Assembly: GCA_903904835.1 (NCBI GenBank)
Contig: CAIVEI010000105.1
Location: forward strand, 1-57,955
Direction: 5' to 3'
DNA: 57,955 bases
Source: an uncultured Schlesneria sp.
GTDB taxonomy: Bacteria; Planctomycetota; Planctomycetia; Planctomycetales; Planctomycetaceae
Shown: in pieces, positions 16,946 through 25,924 of the stretch
Numbering within the stretch: the stretch's first letter is position 1
Layout of the letters: the number at the start of each line of letters is the position of its first letter
Made by a program: the position numbers and the translations under genes
Notes under the pieces: generated by a model
Told to the model about the DNA's origin: nothing
What the model saw: only the letters and a program-made list of their open reading frames with translations
Databases searched by the model: none

Positions 16946-17806
16946 ATGTCCGCATCGCCCTATGTGATCAATGTCACCCGTGCCACGTTCCAACAGGACG
17001 TTGTCCAAAAATCGATGGAGTTGCCAGTTGTCATCGACTTCTGGGCACCCTGGTGTAATCCCTGCCTGAAACTCGCCCCGATTCTCGAAGCACTCGCAGT
17101 CGAGATGGCCGGCAAATTCATCCTCGCCAAAGTGAATACCGACGAACAGCCGGAAATCGCCCAGGCGTTTCGCGTCGAATCGCTTCCGACCGTATTCGCA
17201 CTGGTGGAAGGCCAGCCGGTCGATCAGTTCACTGGTCTGTTGACAGCCGAACAAGCGCGAGAATGGGTGATGCGACTCCTTCCTTCACCCGCTCAGTTGT
17301 TGGCAAGGGAAGCGATGGAGTTGGCTGAAACCGATCCCAAAGCGGCAGAAAGCAAATTCCGCGAAGCATTAGTCCTGGCACCGGATGAAGACTCGCTGAA
17401 AGTCTGCCTGGTGAGTGTCGTGCTGAAGCAAGGACGGCTCGACGAATGTGCTTCGATGATTGAGGAATTAGAAAAGCGCGGATTTCTCGAACCCGAGGCG
17501 GAGCGGCTGAAGTCCGAACTCGACGTTCGGCGATCAGCGGCGGAAGTGGGTGGAGTCGATATTGCCCGCAAGGCTGCTGAGGCCGATCCGACGAATCTTC
17601 ATCTGCAGATCCAGTTAGCCGATGCTTATGCCGCGTCACAACAGCATCGCAAGGCACTGGAACTTTGTCTGAAGGTGGTACAGGAAGATTTTGGTGACGC
17701 ACGAGCCGAAGCCAAGACGACAATGGTCAAAATCTTTGACATGCTTGGACCTGCTTCTGAGCTGACGGGTGAATACCGACGCAAGCTGGCAACGGCACTT
17801 TATTAA
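16946..17806 (+). CDS. Thioredoxin-TPR protein (CnoX/YbbN-like)
   Basis: A 286-residue cytoplasmic protein: thioredoxin fold (about 1-110) with active site WCNPC (about residues 36-40) and the cis-Pro in ESLPTV, followed by TPR-type helices (about 120-286). This is the architecture of CnoX/YbbN, a holdase that protects proteins from oxidative damage and hands them to GroEL. Unlike E. coli CnoX (SxxC), both cysteines of CxxC are present, so it may also be redox active. Confidence 0.87.
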   Translation: MSASPYVINVTRATFQQDVVQKSMELPVVIDFWAPWCNPCLKLAPILEALAVEMAGKFILAKVNTDEQPEIAQAFRVESLPTVFALVEGQPVDQFTGLLTAEQAREWVMRLLPSPAQLLAREAMELAETDPKAAESKFREALVLAPDEDSLKVCLVSVVLKQGRLDECASMIEELEKRGFLEPEAERLKSELDVRRSAAEVGGVDIARKAAEADPTNLHLQIQLADAYAASQQHRKALELCLKVVQEDFGDARAEAKTTMVKIFDMLGPASELTGEYRRKLATALY

Positions 17807-17835
17807 ACCTGCTCCATCCAGCGGAAAATCTCATT

Positions 17836-18669
17836 TTGCTCAATTCCATCGTCGAGACCGAACCTCGGGTCATCGCTACGGGGTATCTCATCGCGCTGTT
17901 ATTCGCGGGAAGCGCCTTCGTCTGGGGACAATTGATTAAGCGAAAGTCTGTTGAAAAGTCTTTCGTCACACTTAGCGAAGAACCACGCGCTCATTGGAAA
18001 TCCATTCCCGAACTCTTGGTGGTCTTTCTCACCGTCTTCATGTTGTCGTTAAACTTGATAATGAGGTTTTTGAAGACCTCTTCCGAAGCACAGCCGTCAG
18101 TCTCGCTGAATTCGTTGGTGCAGCACATTCTCTTTAACCTGAGCTTAGGCCTCGTCTTGACGTTCGCCCTGGTTTCAAGCGAGCGTCCCTGGTCGGGAAT
18201 CGGAATGAGAATTACTCATTTTCGCGAACAATTAAGAATCGGCGTCTATGGTTTCTTCGCCTCTGTCCTGCCGATGACGATCTCGATGTTCGCGACATTG
18301 CCGTTTCGAGATGCCGAAAATCAGCACTCCCTGTTGAAAAAGCTCATGGAATCGCCCGATGTGACGACAGCCTCAATCATCGCCGTGACTGCAGTCGTTG
18401 CGGCACCGCTGTTTGAGGAATTACTTTACCGGGTGATCCTGCAAGGCTGGCTGTCAACGATTTTTCCGGCTTCAATCGCAATCCCGTTGGTCGCTGTGTT
18501 GTTCGCCAGTGCTCATGGCTGGCGTGATGGTCTGGCACTGATGCCGCTGGCCCTGATCCTGGGCTATGTGTTTCACCGCCAGCACAGTTATCTGTCGGTG
18601 GTCGTGATTCATGCGTTATTCAATGCTACGATGCTGACGTTACAGTTGCTGACTCCAACACCAACGTAA
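17836..18669 (+). CDS. CPBP-family intramembrane metalloprotease
   Basis: A 277-residue multi-pass membrane protein. The CPBP (CAAX protease and bacteriocin-processing, Abi) motifs are present: FEELLYR (E194, E195, R199), a His in ASAHGW (H227) and HALFN (H259, N263). These residues form the metal-dependent active site within the membrane. Bacterial members cleave membrane-associated peptides or prenylated-like substrates; the substrate is unknown. The start is a TTG at 17836, 29 nt after the thioredoxin-TPR gene, suggesting co-transcription. Confidence 0.87.
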   Translation: MLNSIVETEPRVIATGYLIALLFAGSAFVWGQLIKRKSVEKSFVTLSEEPRAHWKSIPELLVVFLTVFMLSLNLIMRFLKTSSEAQPSVSLNSLVQHILFNLSLGLVLTFALVSSERPWSGIGMRITHFREQLRIGVYGFFASVLPMTISMFATLPFRDAENQHSLLKKLMESPDVTTASIIAVTAVVAAPLFEELLYRVILQGWLSTIFPASIAIPLVAVLFASAHGWRDGLALMPLALILGYVFHRQHSYLSVVVIHALFNATMLTLQLLTPTPT

Positions 18670-18795
18670 TGAACTTTTTGCAGGGACGCGTTGTCCTTGA
18701 TCTGTTTTCCTTCCTGGAAATGGAATCCCACTGGCAAGGTGTCCGTGCAATCGAACTCGGTTTGAATCGCATGCATTTGACACCAGGAATTGACG

Positions 18796-20061
18796 ATGAA
18801 TTTCCCTCCCGTAGATGAACAACTCGCGATCATTCGTCGCGGAGTTGACAAGATTGTCCCCGAAGAAGAACTGGCTGCAAAACTCGCCAAAAGCCGCGAG
18901 ACGGGCAAACCGTTACGAATTAAGTACGGGATCGATCCGACGGGGATCGATGTCCATCTGGGTCATACCGTTCCCCTGAGGAAAATGCGCCAGTTTCAGG
19001 AACTGGGACATCAGGCGGTCATTATCATCGGAAACTACACGGCACTGGTAGGCGATCCGAGTGGTCGCGACCAGGCCCGATCGAAAAAACTGACCGAAGC
19101 GGATGTTGAAGCGAACGCACGTGATTATCTGAATCAGGTTGGCAAGGTGATTGATATCTCGAAGGCCGAAGTCCATCGCAATGGCGACTGGTTCGCGAAA
19201 ATGAGCTTTGCCGACATCCTGCAACTGTGCGGCAAGATCACCGTCGCCCAATTATTGACGCGAGACGATTTCGCCAAACGATACGCCAGCCAGTCCCCGA
19301 TTTTCCTGCACGAATGCTTGTACCCGATGATGCAGGCCTGGGACTCGGTCATGATCAAATCGGATATTGAACTGGGGGGGACCGAGCAACTTTACAGCTT
19401 TATGCTGGCCCGCGACCTGCAACGAGACCAGAATCTGCCTCAGCAGATTGGCGTCATGTCACCGATTCTCGTCGGAACCGACGGCGAACAGAAAATGGGA
19501 AAGAGCCTGGGGAACTACATCGGGATCTCGGAATCTCCATTTGACATGATGAAAAAGTTCATGCAGATCCCCGATGCAACGATGGGGATCTATTACAATC
19601 TGCTGACCAATGTTCCTCTGGAGGAAGTGGCGACGATTCTGGCGGGACATCCGAAAGAGGCCAAGATTCGACTCGCGAAACTGGTCATTGCCGGATACCA
19701 CTCTGAACAACAGGCCGACGAAGCCGCCGAACGCTGGCAGCGGGAAGTTGGCGGCGGCGAATTGCCAACCGATATTCCGACTGTCACTCTGAATCTGAAA
19801 ACCCTGGCGAGCCAGCTTCCGCAATGCCAGGCCGATCTCGACAACGGGCGTCTTGCGATTGCCCAGTTGATGAAGGCTGCGGGACTGGTCGCGTCGACAA
19901 GTGACGCCATGCGAATGATCTCGCAAGGGGGAGTTTCCTATTACGACGGAGACCAGCCAACTCCGATCACCGACACGAAGCTTGCTCTCGAACTCAAAAC
20001 CGGAATGCTGATCAAGGCAGGACGGAAGAAGATTGTGCGGTTGGAGATTGTTAAGGATTAG
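18796..20061 (+). CDS. tyrS: Tyrosyl-tRNA synthetase
   Basis: A 421-residue class I aminoacyl-tRNA synthetase that charges tRNA-Tyr. Visible: DPTGIDVHLGH (HIGH-type signature from H54), GDPSGRD, QKMGKSLGNY (KMSKS-type signature from K233) and a C-terminal S4 RNA-binding domain (about 350-421). The length matches bacterial TyrRS. ATG 18796 is chosen because AGGAA lies at the right distance; the in-frame TTG at 18790 is less likely. Confidence 0.95.
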   Translation: MNFPPVDEQLAIIRRGVDKIVPEEELAAKLAKSRETGKPLRIKYGIDPTGIDVHLGHTVPLRKMRQFQELGHQAVIIIGNYTALVGDPSGRDQARSKKLTEADVEANARDYLNQVGKVIDISKAEVHRNGDWFAKMSFADILQLCGKITVAQLLTRDDFAKRYASQSPIFLHECLYPMMQAWDSVMIKSDIELGGTEQLYSFMLARDLQRDQNLPQQIGVMSPILVGTDGEQKMGKSLGNYIGISESPFDMMKKFMQIPDATMGIYYNLLTNVPLEEVATILAGHPKEAKIRLAKLVIAGYHSEQQADEAAERWQREVGGGELPTDIPTVTLNLKTLASQLPQCQADLDNGRLAIAQLMKAAGLVASTSDAMRMISQGGVSYYDGDQPTPITDTKLALELKTGMLIKAGRKKIVRLEIVKD

Positions 20062-20074
20062 CAGAGCCTTTTTT

Positions 20075-20113
20075 CAGCTTGGGTTCGAAGTGATCAGCTT
20101 CGAACTCAAGCTG
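20075..20113. repeat. Hairpin between convergent tyrS and ceramidase-like genes
   Basis: Inverted repeat CAGCTTGGGTTCGAAG / CTTCGAACTCAAGCTG with a 7-nt loop; all positions can pair in RNA with one G-U. It lies at the meeting point of convergent genes, consistent with a bidirectional transcript end, though no T-run follows on either strand. Confidence 0.55.
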
Positions 20114-20173
20114 CTACGTCGCCACGTGATAAAAATGCTGGATGATGCCATCGCAAGCGGCACCAAATGCCAC

Positions 20174-21610
20174 TCAATCACGGACTTGTTTGACCAGTTT
20201 CTTGACCGACTGGGCGATTCGCTCTTCCACTTCGCCGGACCATCGTAAAGCACGGCGACCGTATTCATACAGGTTCGATCCACCTTCGTAACCTCCTTCT
20301 TCCCAGACTCGACGTGAAGGGATGTACGAAATCATGTCGTCGACATAGCCGCAAACCCAGGTCCCTGGACCAAACTCCCCTTTGAAGCGAAGGGCGTAAT
20401 CAACAACGGTCTCAGCCCCCTGACCGATGACCAGCATCTCTTTCCCGAGACGCCATGCGTGGACTGGATAGGGATACGACGTCGAAAATACTTCTCCCGC
20501 GTCGAGTTGTTTTAGTAGCCTCACGGCCCAGCGGGATTTGATTGCATTGCTGTCCTTCACAAATACTTCAAGTTCTTCTCGAGTCACGGTTTTCAAATAG
20601 GGCAGATCAACGATTTCAAACGCCGTTCGAAGGCCTGAAGTCACGGGAGTCATCGGTTGAGCCAATGCTTCCTCGACTCCGGTTGCCAGCATGTGGCCAT
20701 AACGCTGACAGAGTTCAACGGACCGACGTGGCAGCGGGTTCTGATCGCCGCCGCAGGTATTCACGAACATGGCCGTTGCGCCCGGGTGATTCTGTTCCAG
20801 TTCAATTTGAGCGAAGCCGGGATAGTCGCCGCACCATGTGAGAAAACTGAGCGTCGTCGGGTGACAGGCGTAACCGAACAGGATCGCTTCCAGTTTCCCG
20901 TCGGGTCGAGTCATCTTCAGCACGGGGACCGAATGATCCACGGGGCCGACAAAAGGGATTCCACGTTCGATCATTGAAGGAACATCCGCCTCGCGGTTGT
21001 TACGACGATTCACGGCGAATGTCGCTCGACCTTCTCCAAGTCTGAGAGTTGCCGGGGCGAGGTTTGCCAAAGATTGGCCCACCAGATCAACCGCCTGTTT
21101 GACCATCAGCGAGGTGTATTCCTCGACCAGTTGCACTTGTTCGGCATCCACCGGGTAATAGTCGACCAGATCGTTGCCTAGACGGGGTCCGCAGTGGTTA
21201 TGTGAGAACGTGAACATAATCTGGCTGCGGTCGAGGCTGTGCTTGACCTTGACCTGTTCGAATACCAGGTCGCTCATCTCTTTAGGAACACCCTGAAAAT
21301 CGCTGGTGATCAGGACAACTCGTTGTCCGTTTTGACCCTCCAGCGCCAGGGCTTTCATCCATAAATCGTGCAACTTGCCATCCGGGGCCCGTCTGGTACC
21401 GTAACCGGCCAGCCATACCGGCTTTTCGGGCGTGATTACAACCTTTGCAACTCCAGCCTTCCAAACCGGAGCTGACGACTTTGCGGTGATCGCAGTCTCT
21501 TCCGCGAGGCTGGTGCTGTTGAAGAAATTGGTCGCCGCGAAAAACAACGCGATCAGCATGCCAGCGACGGTCGTCGTAAAACCGCCTTTTCTGTGCTTGG
21601 GTCCGACCAT
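20174..21610 (-). CDS. Neutral/alkaline non-lysosomal ceramidase-like hydrolase
   Basis: A 478-residue exported protein with an N-terminal hydrophobic signal (TTTVAGMLIALFFAATNFF). The mature part resembles the N-terminal domain of neutral ceramidases: AGVAKVVITPEKPVWLAGYGTR at its start, TSDFQG, FSHNHCGPRLG (zinc-binding His region) and YACHPTTLS. Many planctomycete paralogues have this domain alone, and their true substrate is unknown. ATG 21610 or GTG 21622 are possible starts. The gene directly follows the response-regulator gene (stop at 21623), so the two are probably co-transcribed. Confidence 0.85.
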   Translation of the reverse strand: MVGPKHRKGGFTTTVAGMLIALFFAATNFFNSTSLAEETAITAKSSAPVWKAGVAKVVITPEKPVWLAGYGTRRAPDGKLHDLWMKALALEGQNGQRVVLITSDFQGVPKEMSDLVFEQVKVKHSLDRSQIMFTFSHNHCGPRLGNDLVDYYPVDAEQVQLVEEYTSLMVKQAVDLVGQSLANLAPATLRLGEGRATFAVNRRNNREADVPSMIERGIPFVGPVDHSVPVLKMTRPDGKLEAILFGYACHPTTLSFLTWCGDYPGFAQIELEQNHPGATAMFVNTCGGDQNPLPRRSVELCQRYGHMLATGVEEALAQPMTPVTSGLRTAFEIVDLPYLKTVTREELEVFVKDSNAIKSRWAVRLLKQLDAGEVFSTSYPYPVHAWRLGKEMLVIGQGAETVVDYALRFKGEFGPGTWVCGYVDDMISYIPSRRVWEEGGYEGGSNLYEYGRRALRWSGEVEERIAQSVKKLVKQVRD

Positions 21611-21622
21611 CTTAATGATCAC

Positions 21623-22105
21623 TTATTCTTCGTCATCATCGGATTCTGTGTCGGCATCGGGCTTAACCGCTTTCTTGCGACCGAGTCGTTTGATGGGACC
21701 AGGCTTTTCTTTTTCGGTGACCGTCGACCTGGTTTCGAAGATGCGGCGGATCGATTCGAGCAGCACTTCCATGGGAAATGGTTTACGCAGGTAATCGGCG
21801 ACCCCCAGCATTTCCGCGTAGGCCTTGTGACGCCCCCCTTCATTGGCCGTGATCATGATCACGGCAGGAGGAGCCGGCAGGGTTTTCAAGAACTCGAGGA
21901 CCGGGAATCCCCCCATGCGGGGCATCATCATGTCGGTGATGACCAGGTCGGGATTCAACGTTTCGATCTGTCGCTGGCCTTCGATGCCATTCGGAGCAAG
22001 AAAGACTCGATATCCATTTCCGGTGAGAACGCCGTGAAGCATTGACGCGATTTCGCGGTCGTCATCGATAATCAGGATTGTTTTGTCAGTCGATTCAGCG
22101 GCCAT
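21623..22105 (-). CDS. Stand-alone response-regulator receiver protein
   Basis: A 160-residue protein with a single receiver domain: acidic pair IIDDD near residue 14, phosphoacceptor Asp in LVITDMMMP (about 57), Thr in MITAN (about 85) and Lys in YLRKPF (about 107). The last 35 residues are a charged tail (Lys/Glu/Asp-rich) with no output domain. It probably acts through protein-protein contact. No histidine kinase gene is adjacent. Confidence 0.92.
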   Translation of the reverse strand: MAAESTDKTILIIDDDREIASMLHGVLTGNGYRVFLAPNGIEGQRQIETLNPDLVITDMMMPRMGGFPVLEFLKTLPAPPAVIMITANEGGRHKAYAEMLGVADYLRKPFPMEVLLESIRRIFETRSTVTEKEKPGPIKRLGRKKAVKPDADTESDDDEE

Positions 22106-22234
22106 TAAACCAGCCTCAGCGTGGAGATAATTTTCATCGTGATGTCACCATCCATCGTAGATGGCCACCGCAAAGGAGACAAGCCGATCAACTTTGTTGC
22201 TTCGGGATAACCTTGGTTTTGCGGTTGTGCGAGG

Positions 22235-22404
22235 GTTTCTGCGGTTTTACGCGGGTCTCCTGACCCTGCACTACCTCTTTTTGGGGTCTCCCGACCCCTT
22301 TAATCGACTTTATCAGAAAATCTTTCAATTCGTTCTTGAGAGGGATTGTGTCATGCGAAATCGAAGAGGAGACCTTCGGTCCGTCCCTGTGCGGGGTCAG
22401 GAGA
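22235..22404. repeat. Cluster of GTCAGGAGACCC-type palindromes, left of IS
   Basis: Contains GCGGGTCTCCTGACCCTGC (22239 onward), GGGGTCTCCCGACCCC and, in the opposite orientation, GAGACCTTCGGTC followed by GCGGGGTCAGGAGA. The last unit is interrupted by the IS element and continues on its right side. No gene is seen in 22106-22404. Confidence 0.65.
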
Positions 22405-23957
22405 CTACTGCTATCAAGGTCTTGATATTGCGTAAAGTCAAGATATTTGGTGAGTTTCGTCTTCGTCTGGGATGTTTTTTTGTGCTGATGAGGGGAGACT
22501 GAGCCATGGATGGCTTCAGCATTGAAGTGATTGAGCGTTTACCTTTGGCTGAGTCAGTAACGCTTTTGTTTCGATCGATCGCGAATGAAGAATTACTTGC
22601 GGAGATCTGGGAAGACAAGCGTGCCCGCTGTTACGAAAAGTTGATTTCCTTTCCCGTTATGGTTCATTTGATCTCGGACGCATTGCTGACATCGAAATCG
22701 GGTCGGCAATCCTTTCGCAAGAACAAGGAATTGGGGATTCTCAAGGCCTCGCTGGTTGCCGCATATGACAAACTGGCACGGATTCCGATTGCCGTCAGTC
22801 AGCAGTTTCTCGAGCGAGCAACTGTGGTATTGCGAGACGCATTCCCCGAATGGTCGACTTGGAAACGGCCAGACTCGCTTCAGAATTTTCGAATACTCTA
22901 TTACGACGGCAAGGCGGTGAAGCGAGTTGCTCACCGCCTCAAGGAGACGCGTGGAGTTAAGGGAGGTCTATTGGGGGGGCGAGCTTTAGTGGCTCAAGAC
23001 TGGGAGACCGGCATGGCTATCGCCATGCATGGTGATCCCGACGGTCAAGCAAATGAAATTAAGCACCTCGGTCAACTTGTCACTCGTGTACGGGAAATAC
23101 TTCCCGAACCAAAGCTCCATGTCGGAGACCGTGCCTTCTGTGATCTCGTCCGACCCCGATCGTTCCAGGAATCACCGGGAGATCACTTTCTGGTACGTTA
23201 TCACCCGAAAGTGACATTTCATCCGGATGATGCCGTTGTTGAGCGTTGTGGTGTGACCAGCACGGGTGCAACGTATAAAGAAAGTTGGGGCTGGCTGGGT
23301 AGTGAAAAAGATGCTCGCCGTCTGTACGTTCGGCGAATCGAAATCTTACGGCCGGATGATGAGCCAGTCGTACTGATCACTTCGCTTCTCGATGCCGCTG
23401 CTTACCCTGCCCAAGATCTATTGTTCATCTACCGCCATCGATGGGGAATTGAGCAAATATTTCAGCAGATCACCGAAGTCTTCGGACTCTCACAATTGAT
23501 CGGCACGACGCCAAAAGCAACGCTGTTTCAATTCGCGTTTTGTTTGTTGCTCTTCAACATGATTCAAGTGATTCGTGGCTACGTGGCACAGGCTCAAAAT
23601 TGCGATCCGTCGGAAATCTCCACCGAACTGCTGTTCCACGACGTCGAAGAAGAACTGATTGCGTGGAATAAACTTTTGACACCCGAACAGACTCAAAAAT
23701 ACTTTGACTCTGTTCCCACAATCGCACATTTAAAACGACGTCTCACAACACTCTTGAAAAAGCGATGGAGCGAAACCTGGCGCTCCACACCAACTCAACT
23801 CGTTCACAATTCAATCCGAAACAAACGCCAGAAAACCCACTCCAGCGTTCACAGACTGCTGTTCGGAGTTCCGACTAAGAAAAAACGAAAAAATCTCGCA
23901 CAAAGAATCAAAACAAATCCTTCCAAACCACAACCAACAAGACCTTGATAGCAGTAG
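22405..23957 (+). mobile_element. IS4-family insertion sequence, complete
   Basis: 1553-bp element with perfect 20-bp terminal inverted repeats (22405-22424 and 23938-23957, starting CTACTGCTATC). It is flanked by a 9-bp direct repeat GTCAGGAGA (22396-22404 and 23958-23966), the target duplication. One transposase gene fills it, and its stop codon lies inside the right terminal repeat. Intact ends and an intact gene indicate a recent insertion. Confidence 0.92.
22506..23948 (+). CDS. IS4-family DDE transposase
   Basis: A 480-residue transposase. Catalytic-type motifs: YYDGKAVKR (first Asp), HVGDRAFCD (second Asp) and YRHRWGIEQIFQQITE (Y-R-E signature with the catalytic Glu), in the order expected of IS4-group DDE enzymes. 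A basic Arg/Lys-rich tail follows. No frameshift or stop disturbs the frame, so the element may still be active. Confidence 0.93.
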   Translation: MDGFSIEVIERLPLAESVTLLFRSIANEELLAEIWEDKRARCYEKLISFPVMVHLISDALLTSKSGRQSFRKNKELGILKASLVAAYDKLARIPIAVSQQFLERATVVLRDAFPEWSTWKRPDSLQNFRILYYDGKAVKRVAHRLKETRGVKGGLLGGRALVAQDWETGMAIAMHGDPDGQANEIKHLGQLVTRVREILPEPKLHVGDRAFCDLVRPRSFQESPGDHFLVRYHPKVTFHPDDAVVERCGVTSTGATYKESWGWLGSEKDARRLYVRRIEILRPDDEPVVLITSLLDAAAYPAQDLLFIYRHRWGIEQIFQQITEVFGLSQLIGTTPKATLFQFAFCLLLFNMIQVIRGYVAQAQNCDPSEISTELLFHDVEEELIAWNKLLTPEQTQKYFDSVPTIAHLKRRLTTLLKKRWSETWRSTPTQLVHNSIRNKRQKTHSSVHRLLFGVPTKKKRKNLAQRIKTNPSKPQPTRP

Positions 23958-24003
23958 GTCAGGAGACCTGCGCACAACCGGTCAGGAGACCCGCGCACAA
24001 CGC
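23958..24003. repeat. GTCAGGAGACCC repeats, right of IS
   Basis: Two tandem units, GGTCAGGAGACCTGCGCACAA and GGTCAGGAGACCCGCGCACAA. The first is the right half of the unit split by the IS element. Same family as the in-gene copy at 2975-3052. Confidence 0.75.
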
Positions 24004-24011
24004 GACTCGGT

Positions 24012-25097
24012 TCAATAATCAGACGTTTGAAGTTTCTTTTCCCCATATGACACACCGTTTGGAGTCAGAAGTCTGACGTAGACATGCGGGTCAATTTTTT
24101 CGCTCAGGAATCGTCCCGATCCATCGCAGAATATTGCGTTAACCCCACCTTTGTGATTCGAACTGGGTCGTGGTTGAGTTCCCGTCTTGGCTTTGAACCC
24201 CGCATTAATCCTCCAGTCTTGAGGAGCGGATGAAGTCAGTGTTCCACCAGTAAACTGGGTATTGAGCGGTTGTTCAATCGATTCGAAAAAGGTCTCGGCA
24301 CCGAAAAGAACTTGTCTATTGCTGTCATTAATTGGCAAACCGAATCCAGTTTTTGCGGTGTCTGTTTCGTACCACGGTCCTGCCTGAAGGTTTTCGGTCA
24401 GCATCAACGTCATCGACATTCCGTCTCCTGTCGCAAAATAGTCCATACTGGATTTGAACGAGGGATGCGCGCGCCAAAAAACACCTGTGGCTGCACTGAC
24501 GCTGATGTCTTTTGGTTCGTTAAAGACGTTATTCCCGTCCCAGCTCATCCGCCCAACTCGGTGCAGACCTTTGGGATCGCCGTGATAAAGACTTCGAGAC
24601 ATAAAACCGGCGTTGGCAACGTAACTCGATCCACCCGACGTTCCATACGAGTCCAAGTCGTCCGGACACGCGAAGAGTTGAATCCAGATCCGTTCCGTAT
24701 CGGCAATTTCCATGCGGAAATCATCTACCTCGCCGGAGACAACAACGGCGTTTTTCTTGATATTCTTGAACACTGCTGCCATGTCGATCATCGGTAGTAT
24801 TTGCATCTGCCAACCCATGGGAATCATCCCCTTTTGGCCAGCGGCATTCGTGATTTCGACTTCTGAACTGAGAGAAGGGAGATCGCCGTTATTACTTGCG
24901 CTGAAATTGATCGTCGCCATCCCGACCTGCCTGAGGTTATTCATGCACACCATGACTCTCGCCGGTCCACGCTTATTCTGAAGCACCCCTGGACCGACGA
25001 CGGCCCACAGCAATACGCAGACGGCGAGTAATACGATGACATCGATCCGACCCATACCTCGTCGACTTTTTGATTGTTCTTGAAGAATGAGTTTCAT
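24012..25097 (-). CDS. DUF1559-like protein with degenerate prepilin motif
   Basis: A 361-residue protein with one N-terminal membrane helix (IDVIVLLAVCVLLWAVVGPG) and DUF1559-type features (VMVCMNNLRQVGMATINFSASN near the N-terminus, NAIFCDGSGRFLSE near the C-terminus). The canonical GFTLIELLVVI motif is replaced by GMGRIDVIVLL, so the conserved Glu is Asp. ATG 25097 is chosen because GAGGTG precedes it closely; the in-frame start at 25145 has no such site. Confidence 0.75.
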   Translation of the reverse strand: MKLILQEQSKSRRGMGRIDVIVLLAVCVLLWAVVGPGVLQNKRGPARVMVCMNNLRQVGMATINFSASNNGDLPSLSSEVEITNAAGQKGMIPMGWQMQILPMIDMAAVFKNIKKNAVVVSGEVDDFRMEIADTERIWIQLFACPDDLDSYGTSGGSSYVANAGFMSRSLYHGDPKGLHRVGRMSWDGNNVFNEPKDISVSAATGVFWRAHPSFKSSMDYFATGDGMSMTLMLTENLQAGPWYETDTAKTGFGLPINDSNRQVLFGAETFFESIEQPLNTQFTGGTLTSSAPQDWRINAGFKAKTGTQPRPSSNHKGGVNAIFCDGSGRFLSEKIDPHVYVRLLTPNGVSYGEKKLQTSDY

Positions 25098-25228
25098 GTT
25101 CACCTCTTCTGCTTTGAGTAAGCCGGCGAATGTGGTCATTTTCACGCAGACTTCATGTTAGCATGTACTGAGATTATTCCAGCACAATATTTTCACACGG
25201 TGAAACTTTATCGCTGACAGGCACAACA

Positions 25229-25909
25229 ATGCTCAATCGTATTTTAGAACCGGAAGTCATGGATACTGCCGAAGAGGCGGTGGACTATGACCGGATGGAT
25301 CATAGCCACGTCAACCGGCTATTCGTCGATGATTTTTTGTTGGCTTTGACCGATGCGAATGGTTTGGGCAATCAACCCTGTTGCGTATTCGACGCAGGGA
25401 CGGGGACCGCTCAAATTCCCATCGAACTGATGCAACGAAAATTTCCCGGAACCGTCGTCGCCAGTGATCTTGCTCAGGCGATGCTGGTCGTCGCACGGCA
25501 GAACGTACAAGCGGCAGGCTTACAGGATTCCATCGAACTGGTTTTACGTGACTGTAAACAGTTGCCCGAGCTCGATGCCACTTATCACGCGGTAATGTCG
25601 AACAGCATCGTGCACCATATTCCCGAGCCACGAGACGTGCTGCGCGAACTTTGGCGCGTGCTGAAACCAGGCGGCGTTCTTTTCGTTCGTGACTTGATGC
25701 GACCAGGCGACATCGATTCACTTAACCATCTCGTCAGAACCTATGCGGGTGAGGCCAACGATCACCAACAAAAAATGTTTCGCGAATCGTTGCATGCGGC
25801 GCTGACGGTTTCAGAAGTTCGTGAAATTCTTGTTGAACTGGGAATTTCAACGGATTCCGTCAAAGCAACCAGCGACCGACACTGGACGATCTCTGCTCGC
25901 AAGACTTAA
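25229..25909 (+). CDS. Class I SAM-dependent methyltransferase
   Basis: A 226-residue cytoplasmic enzyme with Rossmann-type methyltransferase motifs: motif I VFDAGTGTAQIPIEL (about 46-60), acidic residue in VASDLAQ, motif IV region AVMSNSIVHHIPEP and LWRVLKPGGVLFVRDLMRPG (motifs V/VI). The substrate cannot be read from sequence. It converges with the mannosidase-like gene. Confidence 0.85.
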   Translation: MLNRILEPEVMDTAEEAVDYDRMDHSHVNRLFVDDFLLALTDANGLGNQPCCVFDAGTGTAQIPIELMQRKFPGTVVASDLAQAMLVVARQNVQAAGLQDSIELVLRDCKQLPELDATYHAVMSNSIVHHIPEPRDVLRELWRVLKPGGVLFVRDLMRPGDIDSLNHLVRTYAGEANDHQQKMFRESLHAALTVSEVREILVELGISTDSVKATSDRHWTISARKT

Positions 25910-25924
25910 TCCGACCCGTGCTGC

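Noticed and set aside
20075-20113. Intrinsic terminator for tyrS
   Set aside because: Strong hairpin but no T-run behind it on either strand; kept only as a hairpin/repeat.
22235-24003. Possible CRISPR array from repeated GTCAGGAGACC units
   Set aside because: Units are palindromic, irregularly spaced, in both orientations and without uniform spacers; no cas genes nearby.
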